Of a stretch of 29,144 nucleotides of DNA, positions 1 to 8,923 are shown piece after piece. The notes under the pieces were generated by a model that ran no database searches, had not been told where the DNA came from, and worked only from the letters and a program-made list of their open reading frames with translations. The stretch covers positions 1-29,144 of the forward strand of contig DDIU01000035.1 in the NCBI GenBank assembly GCA_002338655.1, written 5' to 3'. How positions within the stretch are numbered: the stretch's first letter is position 1; the number at the start of each line of letters is the position of its first letter. The stretch comes from Flammeovirgaceae bacterium UBA1842. GTDB taxonomy: Bacteria > Bacteroidota > Bacteroidia > Cytophagales > Cyclobacteriaceae. Position numbers and translations under genes: made by a program.

Positions 1-1509
1 GCTGGCGATGTGGTGAAGATGGATGTTTATGCCAATTATGTAGATCCAAATCCTACCAACGATCTGATTGCAGGTCTCGCATTGTCTGTTGCCAATGCCT
101 ATAATTTTGGATTGGGCAATGAAACTACAACCTATCTTTCGGCATTGCAAGACGCCTTAAGTGGGCCTGCTGCTGTAACCGCAGCACCCCCATCAGGGGC
201 ACCTAAAGCTTATATGCAATATCTGCTTTTTGATGAAAACTTCAATTATGTAAGTTCTATACCCGTGGGTGACACTTATACAATGGTAACCACTAACGCC
301 ATGGTGACCAAAAATGGAAGTGGTCAGATTATTAACATTCCGCACGAGCACTTGGAAAATGAAATTACAATACCTCAAGACGGCTATTTGTTTGTGTATT
401 TGGTCAATGAAACAGTAAATGACCTTAATGTCTATTTCGATGACTTTACGGTAATGCAACTCGGAGTTGATATTTTACAGACTTCTGAATATTACCCAAT
501 GGGGCTGGCCTTTAGCGAATGGAGCAAGGGCAATGACAAGTACCGTTTTGGCTACCAGGGCCAGTTTGCCGAGCATGATGAAGAAACAGGCTGGAGCAGT
601 TTTGAGTTGCGGATGTATGACCCCATTATTACGCGCTGGCTGAGTACTGATCCGTATGGACAATTTTCTTCCCCTTATTTGGGGATGGGAAATAATCCTG
701 GAGCTACAGATGTAGATGGTGGATGGAGTGCTATTGCTACGGGTGCAATTGCTGGGGCGGTGGTTGGTACAACAGTCGGACTTGCGTTTGATTCTGACAA
801 CTGGTGGAAATATGGCCTTGGTGGTGCTGCTCTTGGAGTACTTGGTGGTGGTATTTATAATGCTAGCACCTATAATATTCCAGGATTGGGAAGAATTGGA
901 AAAGGAGGTGGTGGAGTTCAGCGGGCTGCTCAAGCTACTTTTTCAGCCCCAGATGTTTCTGCATCAATTGCAGTAATGAATGGTATTATTAAAGGAAATA
1001 GCAATTCAATTCTTATAGGAATTGAATTGCCTGGATTAAGTATTCCTTTAACTCCACCCCAGTACCAAGGAGTTTCTATTCTAGTCACAAGATTTATGCA
1101 AACTAATAATTCAACAACTAGTACATTTACGCTAACTGATCCAAATGGAAATTCGTTAAGTGGTTATTTTCTTGAACCTAGAGGCCCTGGGTCTACAATT
1201 AATGGTTCAGATCAAAGAATACTAACAGGAATATACGATGTTTCACAATGGAATAGCGTAGACCATCCAAATACATTTATATTAAACAACGTTCCAGGTA
1301 GAAGTTATGTATTACTTCATCCTGGAAATTACCCATGTGATACTGAAGGGTGTCTTCTTCCAGGAAGTACTTTTGACACTGATTTCGTTGGTGGTACTAA
1401 TTATACAAATAACAGTGCTGCTATAATGCTCCAAATTAGAACGATAATTAACAATAATGGAGTTCATAAAGGAATAAGGATGAGAATAAGAGAAATATTT
1501 CCAAGATAA
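1..1509 (+). CDS. Rhs-repeat protein, C-terminal part, with DUF5675-like toxin-type tail (5' truncated by window edge)
   Basis: The reading frame is open to base 1, so the gene begins upstream; residues here count from the GTG at 10. The Rhs-associated core is clear: YRFGYQGQ (178-185), LRMYDP (200-205), WLSTDPYGQ (211-219) and NNPGATDVDGG (228-238). Two Gly/Ala-rich hydrophobic stretches follow (about 242-260 and 268-285), as in the linker between an Rhs cage and its variable tip. The last ~140 residues resemble DUF5675: a conserved VPGRSYVLLHPGN block, then DTEGCLLPG, with His437 and Cys448, and a final S-A-x3-L-x3-I helix. DUF5675 has no settled function; the His then Gly-Cys spacing recalls YkuD L,D-transpeptidases, which is inference. 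In polymorphic toxins the sequence after the Rhs core is normally the toxin. The lipoprotein gene 10 nt downstream is the natural immunity candidate. The Rhs call is firm, the toxin role likely, the chemistry uncertain. Confidence 0.88.
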   Translation, partial: AGDVVKMDVYANYVDPNPTNDLIAGLALSVANAYNFGLGNETTTYLSALQDALSGPAAVTAAPPSGAPKAYMQYLLFDENFNYVSSIPVGDTYTMVTTNAMVTKNGSGQIINIPHEHLENEITIPQDGYLFVYLVNETVNDLNVYFDDFTVMQLGVDILQTSEYYPMGLAFSEWSKGNDKYRFGYQGQFAEHDEETGWSSFELRMYDPIITRWLSTDPYGQFSSPYLGMGNNPGATDVDGGWSAIATGAIAGAVVGTTVGLAFDSDNWWKYGLGGAALGVLGGGIYNASTYNIPGLGRIGKGGGGVQRAAQATFSAPDVSASIAVMNGIIKGNSNSILIGIELPGLSIPLTPPQYQGVSILVTRFMQTNNSTTSTFTLTDPNGNSLSGYFLEPRGPGSTINGSDQRILTGIYDVSQWNSVDHPNTFILNNVPGRSYVLLHPGNYPCDTEGCLLPGSTFDTDFVGGTNYTNNSAAIMLQIRTIINNNGVHKGIRMRIREIFPR

Positions 1510-1519
1510 AATTAATATT

Positions 1520-2203
1520 ATGATTAAAATCTTATCAATAATACCATTAGTGATTTACTTTTCGAATTGTACTAACCAGCCTGCTGAAACAAACAGTTCA
1601 TTAGATAAAATCAATTGGTCCATGAATGACAAAAATGATAGTGCTAAGATTATTAGTTATTATTCCTGTCCGAATATTGATTTAAAGGAGAAATCGGATA
1701 GACTAAACTATTACTATAATTTATATAAAAAAAATCCAGATAGTACTAATTATTGTGTTGGTTTTTTTAAATACTTCCCTTGTAATTTCAAAGAAATTTA
1801 TGAAATATATGTATATCAAGAAGCAGTAGATGGAAAGAAAGAAAAATTACCCTTAAATGAGAATGGATACTATCATATTAGAGAGCTGTTTAACAACCTT
1901 GATTGTGTTTCAGATACCATTTACTATCAAAAATTAATAAATATTTCTATAGGTGGCTTTTGGAAAGCTGATGACATTAATTTTTTTCATAAAGGTCTAA
2001 CAGACAAAGTAATTAACAATATTGACCTAGTTCTCTACAGTCTTTCAAATAAAAATGATGTAGAAATAGAGAGTTTTTTCAAGTTCCTTTTTGATGGACC
2101 ACATCCTCCAAGGAAAATTGATATCAATTTATTACGAATAAAAGATAAAGACAAAAGAGTATTTGAAATAATGGAGAAAGCTCATTATGAACTTCAGAAA
2201 TGA
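1520..2203 (+). CDS. Putative lipoprotein, candidate immunity protein for the Rhs/DUF5675 toxin
   Basis: The 227-residue product starts with a short signal peptide, and a Cys at residue 17 (YFSNC) serves as a loose Bacteroidota-type lipobox, so it is probably an envelope lipoprotein. The mature part is Lys, Asn and Tyr rich, with several Cys residues and no domain that I recognise. The gene begins 10 nt after the Rhs stop codon and is visibly more AT rich than the Rhs core, both usual for immunity genes. A lipid-anchored periplasmic location would suit protection against a toxin acting on the cell wall. Immunity function is inferred from position and localisation only; an orphan secreted protein is the alternative. 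Confidence 0.7.
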   Translation: MIKILSIIPLVIYFSNCTNQPAETNSSLDKINWSMNDKNDSAKIISYYSCPNIDLKEKSDRLNYYYNLYKKNPDSTNYCVGFFKYFPCNFKEIYEIYVYQEAVDGKKEKLPLNENGYYHIRELFNNLDCVSDTIYYQKLINISIGGFWKADDINFFHKGLTDKVINNIDLVLYSLSNKNDVEIESFFKFLFDGPHPPRKIDINLLRIKDKDKRVFEIMEKAHYELQK

Positions 2204-2325
2204 ATTTACAATCTCCTCAAAGTCTCCTGTAAGGCATAGAAAAGAAAGACAGAGAAATAAAAAATAGACACTGCCGAGCAAAGGCAATTATAACAAAGAA
2301 ATTAAAATATCAAAACACCACCGCC

Positions 2326-5300
2326 ATGAAACAGCTATACAATTTACTCCTTCTGTTATTAATGTTAACGCCACTGTTTTCTCAGGCCCAAAATGGTAAC
2401 TACTGGGCTGGTACTAGTGCTGGAAATGGAAATAACAATTCTGTTTATAATACGACATTTGTTGGAATTGAAGCTGGCAATGTCAATAATGCCAATAGAA
2501 ATTCCTTTTTTGGATCAATAGCCGGTTGGAAAAATACTTCAGGGGTTGAGAATGACTTTTTTGGGTATGAATCTGGAATGTTAAATACCACTGGTTCTTT
2601 CAATTCTTTCTTCGGAACATATTCAGGCCAACAAAATGTTTATGGTAGTTATAATTCTTTTTTTGGTCACTCATCCGGTCATTATTCCACTAGTAGTAAA
2701 AACTCATTTTTTGGATACTTTTCTGGATATTCAACAATAGGAGGGGAAAATGTATTCATAGGTTATGCGTCCGGCAGATTTACTACTTCTGGGAACTATA
2801 ATACATTTTTGGGTTCAACATCAGGTAATAAAAATACAATTGGGGATAATAATACTTACATTGGTTATAATTCAGGTGCAAATGTTTATGGTTATAAAAA
2901 TACATTCTTAGGTTCTCAATCAGGCCAAAATAATAACGGTTCAAATAACGTATTTATTGGCTATCAAGCTGGCTATAATGAAACTGGTTCTAATAAGCTC
3001 TATATTGATAACGTGAATACACCAGCACCACTTATCTATGGTGATTTTTTAAGCAATGCGCTTACGATCAATGGTACCCTTAAGTCCACAGGTAATTTAG
3101 AAACAGCAGGTAATTTTATAGTAAAGGAGGGGGGGTATTTGGATGACGATGCTACTTTAGGTGGAAATAGTGATGATTGGATAAAATTCTCGAATAGTGG
3201 CACGGATCAATTTTTGCAAGTAAACTCTAATAATGATGATTGGGGATTTCGAATACGAGACAAAGATGGAAATGGATATCTGGCAATAACAGAGGTTAAT
3301 AATAAAGCCTATTTCTCAGAAAATTCAGCATCAGGTAATTATTTCTTGAGTGGGAATGGGAGAGATGCTACTTTTGGTGGCAAAGTAATAACTCCGCGTA
3401 CAGGGGTATCCGGAGTATATAACTCTAATGGAGTAGAAGTACAAGGCATATGGTCTATTGGTTCGGGATACTCAATAGATGAAGTTAACAATGATTTTGG
3501 AAATCTATATGGTTTAGGATATGCTGCACCAAACTCAGGTCAAGGTGTTTCTGGTTGGAAACATCAAATTTTATTTTTAAATGATGGTGTAATGAACGCC
3601 AGTATTTCCTCATTTAATGGGAATGCTTATTTTAAGGGAGATGTGGGTATAGGCACTACAACACCTTCCCAAAAATTGGATGTTAATGGCTCGGCTTTCG
3701 TTGACACCAGTGTTATTTTGGGAAATAAAGAAAAGAGCAATACTACAGGTACTACGGGTGAGATTTATTTTGATCAAAATTATTATCAAGATTTCCCTGA
3801 ATTAAATGGGAATGGTGGAGGATTGGCCGTCTATAATGAAGATGGCTGGGGCGCTATTATGGCTACTAATAATTCACAATGGATGACACCTACTTTTGAT
3901 GGTGGGATCTTTAATTCCCGGGTAGACTTTAATGGCGGAGCAAAAATTAATGGTGACTTGAGGGGAGGATTAAGTGGGGGAGCAATTAGAATTCAAACAG
4001 ATTTTGGTTATACAGAAATAGGATCAAAAAGTTCTCCATGGTCAGGTTTTTATACAGATAGATCACGTTTCTATTTTAATAAAGGCATTACAGTAAATGA
4101 GGGTTTAATAGGTAGTCTTGACGAGGATCTTCAACTACAAACCGAAGGAACTACTAGAATGACAATTTCTAACACCGATGGTGACGTGTCTATCAATAAC
4201 AATTTGCTGGTGGGAGGTACAATTCAATTCGATGCCTCTGCCCTTACTGAAGACAATTCTCAGGATGACCTTATGGTAATCAGGCAAGATGGATCGATGG
4301 CTACAAGAAGTGTAGAATCAATAGAAAGTCCATGGATGTTTGCTGAATTTTTCAATGGACTGGATACAATTTCAATGATTTGTCCAGATTCGTCAATGCT
4401 ACGGAATATTGTAATTGATGTTATCGACCTGAATGGCAATATTAGAATAGGAGACAATGCGTACATAGATGATGACTTAGAATATGGTGGCCTCAATGAC
4501 GATTGGATTCGATTTGATGACGGTATTGAATTTATGTCCTCGGCAGACAAAAAAGGCATTGTTTTATATGATCAAAATACCTTTTTGGATTATACCAATT
4601 TTTATCACGAAGCTGGTAGTACTTATATGTCGAACAATAGTGATGCCGATAATTACTTTTTAAAATCTACGGGTAGAAATGTAGAATTCGGGGGGAATGT
4701 ACTGATCCCTTCTCTATCAGGTACGGATAACTTTTCGGTAAGTAGTAACAATACCCTCTATCTATCAATGGATGCTGATAATGATAGTGAAAGTGCCTCA
4801 GAAAGCAATGCTATTAGTTTTGGAACCAATGGCCAAGGAACTGATCCCAATTATAATGAAATTATGCGTATTGAAGAGACGGGAAATATTTTTATGAACA
4901 ATTTACCACTGAGTACAACATTGGAAAATATGATGGTGGTAGATGGAAATAATCAAATTCATTATAGGGATGTTAATACGTTAAAATTAAGTCCTTGGGA
5001 TGAGTCAGGAACAAATATTTCTTTTACTGGAGGGAAAGTGGGTATAGGTACTACCACTATTCCATCCGCCTACATGTTGGCAGTTGATGGTAGGGTATTG
5101 GTAGAAGAGCTAAAAGTGGAGTTGTCTGAAGCGTGGCCGGATTATGTTTTTGAAGATAACTATAACCTAATGCCTTTAGCTGTGCTTAAGAAATTTGTAA
5201 AAGAGGAAAAGCATTTGCCAAATGTCCCTACACAAGCTTCTGTAGAAGAAGAAGGGGGTATCAATGTGGGTGAAATGAATCGGAAATTACTTGAAAAAGT

Positions 5301-5415
5301 GGAGGAATTAACTTTGTACCTAATTAAGGAAAATGAGCGTGTCAGCGCCATTGAAGTTGAACTGAAAAAGCTAAAAACTGAAAATGAAGAGCTCAGAGCC
5401 CAAAATAGAAATTAA
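2326..5415 (+). CDS. Large secreted beta-roll/tail-fibre-like protein with FFG..SG repeats and C-terminal coiled coil
   Basis: This 1029-residue protein has a signal peptide (residues 1 to about 21, ending SQAQ). Residues ~38-225 hold about 11 copies of a ~17-residue repeat of the form N-(S/T)-F-(F/L/I)-G-x2-(S/A)-G-x-N-x2-G, as in the stacked heads of YadA-like trimeric adhesins and Bacteroidota tail-fibre-domain proteins. The middle contains a duplicated module: YLDDDATLGG with DDWIKF near 271 and YIDDDLEYGG with DDWIRF near 712, each followed by a NYFL..GR..FGG stretch. The C-terminus has the HLPNVP and NVGEMNRKLLEKVEELTLYL signature common in Bacteroidota fibre proteins, then a coiled coil (about 985-1029). 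It has no T9SS sorting domain. A surface fibre or trimeric scaffold is likely. The next gene, 28 nt on, is probably co-transcribed. Confidence 0.8.
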   Translation: MKQLYNLLLLLLMLTPLFSQAQNGNYWAGTSAGNGNNNSVYNTTFVGIEAGNVNNANRNSFFGSIAGWKNTSGVENDFFGYESGMLNTTGSFNSFFGTYSGQQNVYGSYNSFFGHSSGHYSTSSKNSFFGYFSGYSTIGGENVFIGYASGRFTTSGNYNTFLGSTSGNKNTIGDNNTYIGYNSGANVYGYKNTFLGSQSGQNNNGSNNVFIGYQAGYNETGSNKLYIDNVNTPAPLIYGDFLSNALTINGTLKSTGNLETAGNFIVKEGGYLDDDATLGGNSDDWIKFSNSGTDQFLQVNSNNDDWGFRIRDKDGNGYLAITEVNNKAYFSENSASGNYFLSGNGRDATFGGKVITPRTGVSGVYNSNGVEVQGIWSIGSGYSIDEVNNDFGNLYGLGYAAPNSGQGVSGWKHQILFLNDGVMNASISSFNGNAYFKGDVGIGTTTPSQKLDVNGSAFVDTSVILGNKEKSNTTGTTGEIYFDQNYYQDFPELNGNGGGLAVYNEDGWGAIMATNNSQWMTPTFDGGIFNSRVDFNGGAKINGDLRGGLSGGAIRIQTDFGYTEIGSKSSPWSGFYTDRSRFYFNKGITVNEGLIGSLDEDLQLQTEGTTRMTISNTDGDVSINNNLLVGGTIQFDASALTEDNSQDDLMVIRQDGSMATRSVESIESPWMFAEFFNGLDTISMICPDSSMLRNIVIDVIDLNGNIRIGDNAYIDDDLEYGGLNDDWIRFDDGIEFMSSADKKGIVLYDQNTFLDYTNFYHEAGSTYMSNNSDADNYFLKSTGRNVEFGGNVLIPSLSGTDNFSVSSNNTLYLSMDADNDSESASESNAISFGTNGQGTDPNYNEIMRIEETGNIFMNNLPLSTTLENMMVVDGNNQIHYRDVNTLKLSPWDESGTNISFTGGKVGIGTTTIPSAYMLAVDGRVLVEELKVELSEAWPDYVFEDNYNLMPLAVLKKFVKEEKHLPNVPTQASVEEEGGINVGEMNRKLLEKVEELTLYLIKENERVSAIEVELKKLKTENEELRAQNRN

Positions 5416-5443
5416 CAGAATTGTTTATTCCTAACTGAAAGCG

Positions 5444-6775
5444 ATGATCAAATCACTCGGCATCATAATGCTAACGTTTGTGACAATTGGCGCACTTGCT
5501 CAAACTAAGATAGCATCTGAAATACCCGATTCTTATAAAATTGATTTGGCAGATATTGTTAATAAAAAAGGTGATAGCAATCAGGATAAAGAACATAAAA
5601 AAAGGAAAAAAGTACTCAGGAAACAGCTGAAAAAAGAGTTAAAACTTAACGCCAAACTTTATAAACTCAAATACGACAGCATTGTCATGATCAGAAAACT
5701 GTTGAGTGATTCAGCGGGAAGAAATAAAATACGAAAGAATAGTCAGGAATACTATGAGAAGGCCTCGCAATCTAAATGGATTGATAAAATAGATAGAAAT
5801 GGCCAAGGAAGACAAAAAATTGGCGAAGCAAAACAGGAGATTAGCAAGGTAAAAGAATTAAGTACTAAAGATAGTAGTGCGCTAGTCAAGGAAGGAACGG
5901 AAAGAATACTGAATGAAATCCCCGTTGATGCTTCTTTAAAAGAAGATTTAAAGAGTTTTAAAGAGAATGACTACAATATTGACTCTGTGTTAAACGAACC
6001 ACCCACTTTCGCGCTGGAGCGTTTCCAAGAAGAATTTAAAGAGCTTGAAGAATTAGAAGATCTGAATAAGGAATTGATGTCTACCCCATCTTTGTTAAAT
6101 ATTCCTAAAGCCGAGGGCGAACAAGTAAAAGGTCAAGATTTTATGAAGAAGCTTCAGGAAAATGAATTGGTTGAGGAGTCACTCAAAGAAGCTTATCAGG
6201 ATTATTTCGCGGGTAATGAAAAGGTTGTTGAGAAGTCTAAAGAAATAATAAAAGTAAGCCGTGAAAAGAAAAACTTCAAAGAAGTTGTTAATTCTTTTTT
6301 TAAACAAGATTTGAAATCAGTAGATCAAAAGCCCGGTTTCAAGGAACGATTTTATCTTGCTGGTTTCATTCAAATTGATAAAGCAGAACCGCTCATTATT
6401 AGTACAAATCCGTCCATTGGTTATCGGATTACTGAAAGGATAACTCTTGGTACAGGTGGAAATTATAGTTGGATATTGGGTAGTTCTGATCAAGTAAACG
6501 TTAATAATTCATACGCTTACCAAGCTTTTTTTGATTACAGATTATCGGAGTCATTGTTTATGCATTCCGAACTTGAAAGAGAGTTCGTTACTCTTCCAGA
6601 GACTGGACTAAAAGTAAAGAATAATTTCTGGGTGGGGTTGGGTAAATACCTAAATTACAAAAGTCAATTAAAGGCCAATGTATTGTTGTTATACAAAGCA
6701 GCTTCCAGTGCACCTGTTGGCTCATCAAATATAAGAGATAGGTTGTCTTTCAGATTTGGTTTTATTATTAATTGA
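5444..6775 (+). CDS. Secreted coiled-coil protein with C-terminal outer-membrane beta-barrel-like domain
   Basis: The 443-residue product has a signal peptide (GALAQ cleavage, about residue 20). A long, highly charged Lys/Glu-rich region (about 40-300) is predicted helical or coiled coil. The last ~140 residues show alternating amphipathic strands with aromatic girdles (GYRITERITLGTGGNYSWIL, AFFDYRLSESLF, NNFWVGLGKYL, RLSFRFGFIIN), typical of a small outer-membrane barrel. I do not recognise a named family. It lies 28 nt after the fibre-like gene and ends at a strong terminator, so the pair may form one operon in which this protein anchors or displays the fibre; that role is inference. Confidence 0.65.
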   Translation: MIKSLGIIMLTFVTIGALAQTKIASEIPDSYKIDLADIVNKKGDSNQDKEHKKRKKVLRKQLKKELKLNAKLYKLKYDSIVMIRKLLSDSAGRNKIRKNSQEYYEKASQSKWIDKIDRNGQGRQKIGEAKQEISKVKELSTKDSSALVKEGTERILNEIPVDASLKEDLKSFKENDYNIDSVLNEPPTFALERFQEEFKELEELEDLNKELMSTPSLLNIPKAEGEQVKGQDFMKKLQENELVEESLKEAYQDYFAGNEKVVEKSKEIIKVSREKKNFKEVVNSFFKQDLKSVDQKPGFKERFYLAGFIQIDKAEPLIISTNPSIGYRITERITLGTGGNYSWILGSSDQVNVNNSYAYQAFFDYRLSESLFMHSELEREFVTLPETGLKVKNNFWVGLGKYLNYKSQLKANVLLLYKAASSAPVGSSNIRDRLSFRFGFIIN

Positions 6776-6824
6776 AATTTAAGAATTATAGACCACAGTG
6801 TCTCACTCTTTGACTGGGAATTAC

Positions 6825-6856
6825 AAATAAAAAAGGCCTCAAGTGAGGCCTTTTTT
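6825..6856. terminator. Bidirectional rho-independent terminator
   Basis: The perfect stem GGCCTC (6835-6840) / GAGGCC (6845-6850) with a 4-nt AAGT loop is flanked by an A-rich run on the left and six T on the right. It can therefore stop transcription from both the + strand gene ending at 6775 and the convergent - strand lipoprotein gene ending at 6874. Confidence 0.9.
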
Positions 6857-6873
6857 ATATATAGTGTTATATT

Positions 6874-7380
6874 TTACTGCCTCACAAAGCTAAAAAACCA
6901 TTCTCCAACAACGGCTTCTGTCCTTGAAGTTGTTCCACCCTCCGGCAAGTAAAATGATAGCTGCAATGAACTTTCTGAAAGTTCTACGTTCATGCTCAAA
7001 TCATCGATGTCTCTGGTAATTGGAAAAATAGTCATTGCAGGGTCAACTATGTCGGAAGAAAATGACCAAGTGTCCATTGAACTAGGAAACGGACGAGTAC
7101 CGTCTGATGGTCCATTGGCAATTAAATATGTACCAATGTTGTTTGTTGGATCATAAGTAATTGTTAATGTAAAATCAGAATAATCACTAGTTCTATCCTG
7201 AGAAGGAGATCCAAATGTTACACTGTTAGGCGTATTACCATCTATTTTCCAAACAGAGGTCAATTTGGCTCCTACCTGATCATCAGCGGGTATGCCTGGG
7301 TCGCTACTACCGCCACAACCTGCACTGGCCAAAATGATAACTAATACAGCTAGACTAAGAAGATAATTTAATTTTTTCAT
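6874..7380 (-). CDS. Small putative lipoprotein of unknown function
   Basis: The 168-residue product has a classical lipoprotein signal: a Lys-rich start, a hydrophobic core and lipobox ASAGC with Cys22, followed by a Gly/Ser tether. The mature region (AKLTSVWKIDG, FTLTITYDPT, GTYLIA, WSF, WFFSFVRQ) alternates hydrophobic and polar residues and looks like a small beta barrel, resembling lipocalin-like Bacteroidota lipoproteins, but I cannot name a family. It stands alone between a terminator and 135 nt of AT-rich DNA. I see no perfect TAnnTTTG box upstream; TACTTTAG about 50 nt before the start is the nearest. Confidence 0.72.
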   Translation of the reverse strand: MKKLNYLLSLAVLVIILASAGCGGSSDPGIPADDQVGAKLTSVWKIDGNTPNSVTFGSPSQDRTSDYSDFTLTITYDPTNNIGTYLIANGPSDGTRPFPSSMDTWSFSSDIVDPAMTIFPITRDIDDLSMNVELSESSLQLSFYLPEGGTTSRTEAVVGEWFFSFVRQ

Positions 7381-7515
7381 CGAGATCGAATTTGAAATTT
7401 ATTATGAGTTGAAATTCTTTTGTTAGTATTTAAAAAACTAAAGTACGTATTTATTTTAAATATAATAAGTACTAAAGCCTAATTGTATACTTCTATTTTT
7501 GCTTAGGTAACCTAA

Positions 7516-8139
7516 TCAACTTTGTTTGTAATGCATTATGTTTAAATGTTCCGTAGCTGTAATATATTCATATTCTTGATTGGATGCAATAATTATTAAC
7601 CTGTCATTGATATTGGCCAAGTGTTCTTGATACCAAGTTACCCCTTGTTGATCAAGGTTGGAAGTTGGTTCATCCAACAAAAGTATATCTGATTCAGAAT
7701 AAAAGGCCATTGCCAGCTTCAATCGCTGCTTCATCCCTGATGAAAAATTTTTAATAAACTTGTGCTCCACTCCTTCAAAAGCCGCTGCTTTAATAACGGA
7801 ATCAATGGTATAATTTGGCCTTATCTTCTTAAACTTAAAATGAAACTCTAGTTGTTCTACTAAGGTGTATTCCTCAATAATCTCTAAATATGGAGCAGCA
7901 ATAGTTACATGACTGAAAATCTCTTCAGGTTCAATGGAATTTGAACCGGCATTGTAAATCACAGCACCTGAAGAAGGTAAGGCATACCCCGCAATAATTT
8001 GGAGGAGCGTAGACTTGCCACTCCCATTTGGGCCTATAATTGCATACCTTTTGCCCGATTCGAAAGTGAAGTTGAGGTCTTTAAAAATCAATTCGCGATT
8101 GAATCGCTTCGTTAATTTTTCAAGCTTTACCTGCATCAA
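7516..8139 (-). CDS. ABC transporter ATP-binding protein of the lpx cluster, with atypical Q and H loops
   Basis: This 207-residue single ABC ATPase domain has Walker A GPNGSGKST (36-44), signature FSSGMKQRL (132-140) and Walker B ILLLDEPTSNLD with D156/E157. The position normally held by the Q-loop Gln reads TIAAPYLE, and the H-switch His is replaced by Asn187 (IIIASNQEY). It overall resembles CcmA-like short ATPases, but no membrane permease is adjacent. It follows lpxA by 4 nt and is probably co-transcribed with the lipid A genes. It may power an envelope export step or have a non-transport role. The start could be either of the two leading Met codons. The fold is certain, the substrate unknown. 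Confidence 0.88.
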   Translation of the reverse strand: MMQVKLEKLTKRFNRELIFKDLNFTFESGKRYAIIGPNGSGKSTLLQIIAGYALPSSGAVIYNAGSNSIEPEEIFSHVTIAAPYLEIIEEYTLVEQLEFHFKFKKIRPNYTIDSVIKAAAFEGVEHKFIKNFSSGMKQRLKLAMAFYSESDILLLDEPTSNLDQQGVTWYQEHLANINDRLIIIASNQEYEYITATEHLNIMHYKQS

Positions 8140-8143
8140 TAAA

Positions 8144-8923
8144 TTAGTATGAATACCCTTTCATCACCCCTCTGTCAGAGCTACGGATGAAGTTGATGAT
8201 CTCATCCCTTTCCTTTGAAGGTGATAATTCTAGTTCAACCAAGTCGAGTGCCTTGGAATTGTTAAGGCCTTTTAAGAAGATATATCTGTAAATCTCCTGG
8301 ATCTCATTGATTTTTTCTGAACTGAAACCGCGCCTTCTTAAGCCTATTGAATTGATGCCACAATAGGTAAGTGGTTCACGGGCTCCTTTAGTATAGGGGG
8401 GTACGTCTTTACGTACCAACGACCCACCAGATAACATGGTGTGTGAGCCTACTTTTACAAACTGGTGTATGGCACTCGATCCGCCAATAATGGCATGATC
8501 GTGAATGGTTACATGGCCTGCTATCTGAACTGCATTGGCGATAATACAATTATCACCGATAATGCAATCGTGAGCTACGTGCACATAGGCCATCAGAAGG
8601 CAATTATTTCCAACTACGGTTTTGTACCTATCGTCAGTACCTCTTGAAATGGTCACATACTCCCTGATCACAGTATTGTCACCTATATAAGTTTCTGTTT
8701 CTTCACCAGCATATTTCAGGTCTTGTGGAACCGAAGAAATGGATGCCCCCGGATATATTTTTACGTTTTTACCAATATGAGCCCCTTCAAAAATAGTAAC
8801 GTTTGGTCCTATCCAAGTACCTTCTTCTATCACTACATTTTTATGAATGGTTGAAAAAGGCTCGATAACTACGTTTCTAGCTATTTTTGCCTGTGGGTCT
8901 ATGTATGCTAATGGTTGGTTCAT
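8144..8923 (-). CDS. lpxA: Acyl-ACP--UDP-N-acetylglucosamine O-acyltransferase
   Basis: LpxA catalyses the first lipid A step, moving a 3-hydroxyacyl chain from ACP to the 3-OH of UDP-GlcNAc in the cytoplasm. The 259-residue product is built of hexapeptide repeats (left-handed beta helix), with the catalytic block HVAHDC (His118 is the expected base), then QIAGHV and IIGGSSAIHQFVKVGSH, followed by the helical C-terminal domain. The ATG at 8923 gives the family's usual length and overlaps the lpxC-fabZ stop codon as ATGA; a longer in-frame start at 8965 would add 14 poorly conserved residues inside the upstream gene. The overlap implies translational coupling with lpxC-fabZ. Confidence 0.97.
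   Translation of the reverse strand: MNQPLAYIDPQAKIARNVVIEPFSTIHKNVVIEEGTWIGPNVTIFEGAHIGKNVKIYPGASISSVPQDLKYAGEETETYIGDNTVIREYVTISRGTDDRYKTVVGNNCLLMAYVHVAHDCIIGDNCIIANAVQIAGHVTIHDHAIIGGSSAIHQFVKVGSHTMLSGGSLVRKDVPPYTKGAREPLTYCGINSIGLRRRGFSSEKINEIQEIYRYIFLKGLNNSKALDLVELELSPSKERDEIINFIRSSDRGVMKGYSY

Noticed and set aside
2440..3000. Regular short repeats suggesting a CRISPR-like or satellite array
   Set aside because: They keep one reading frame and encode FFG..SG beta-roll repeats; the DNA itself varies from copy to copy.
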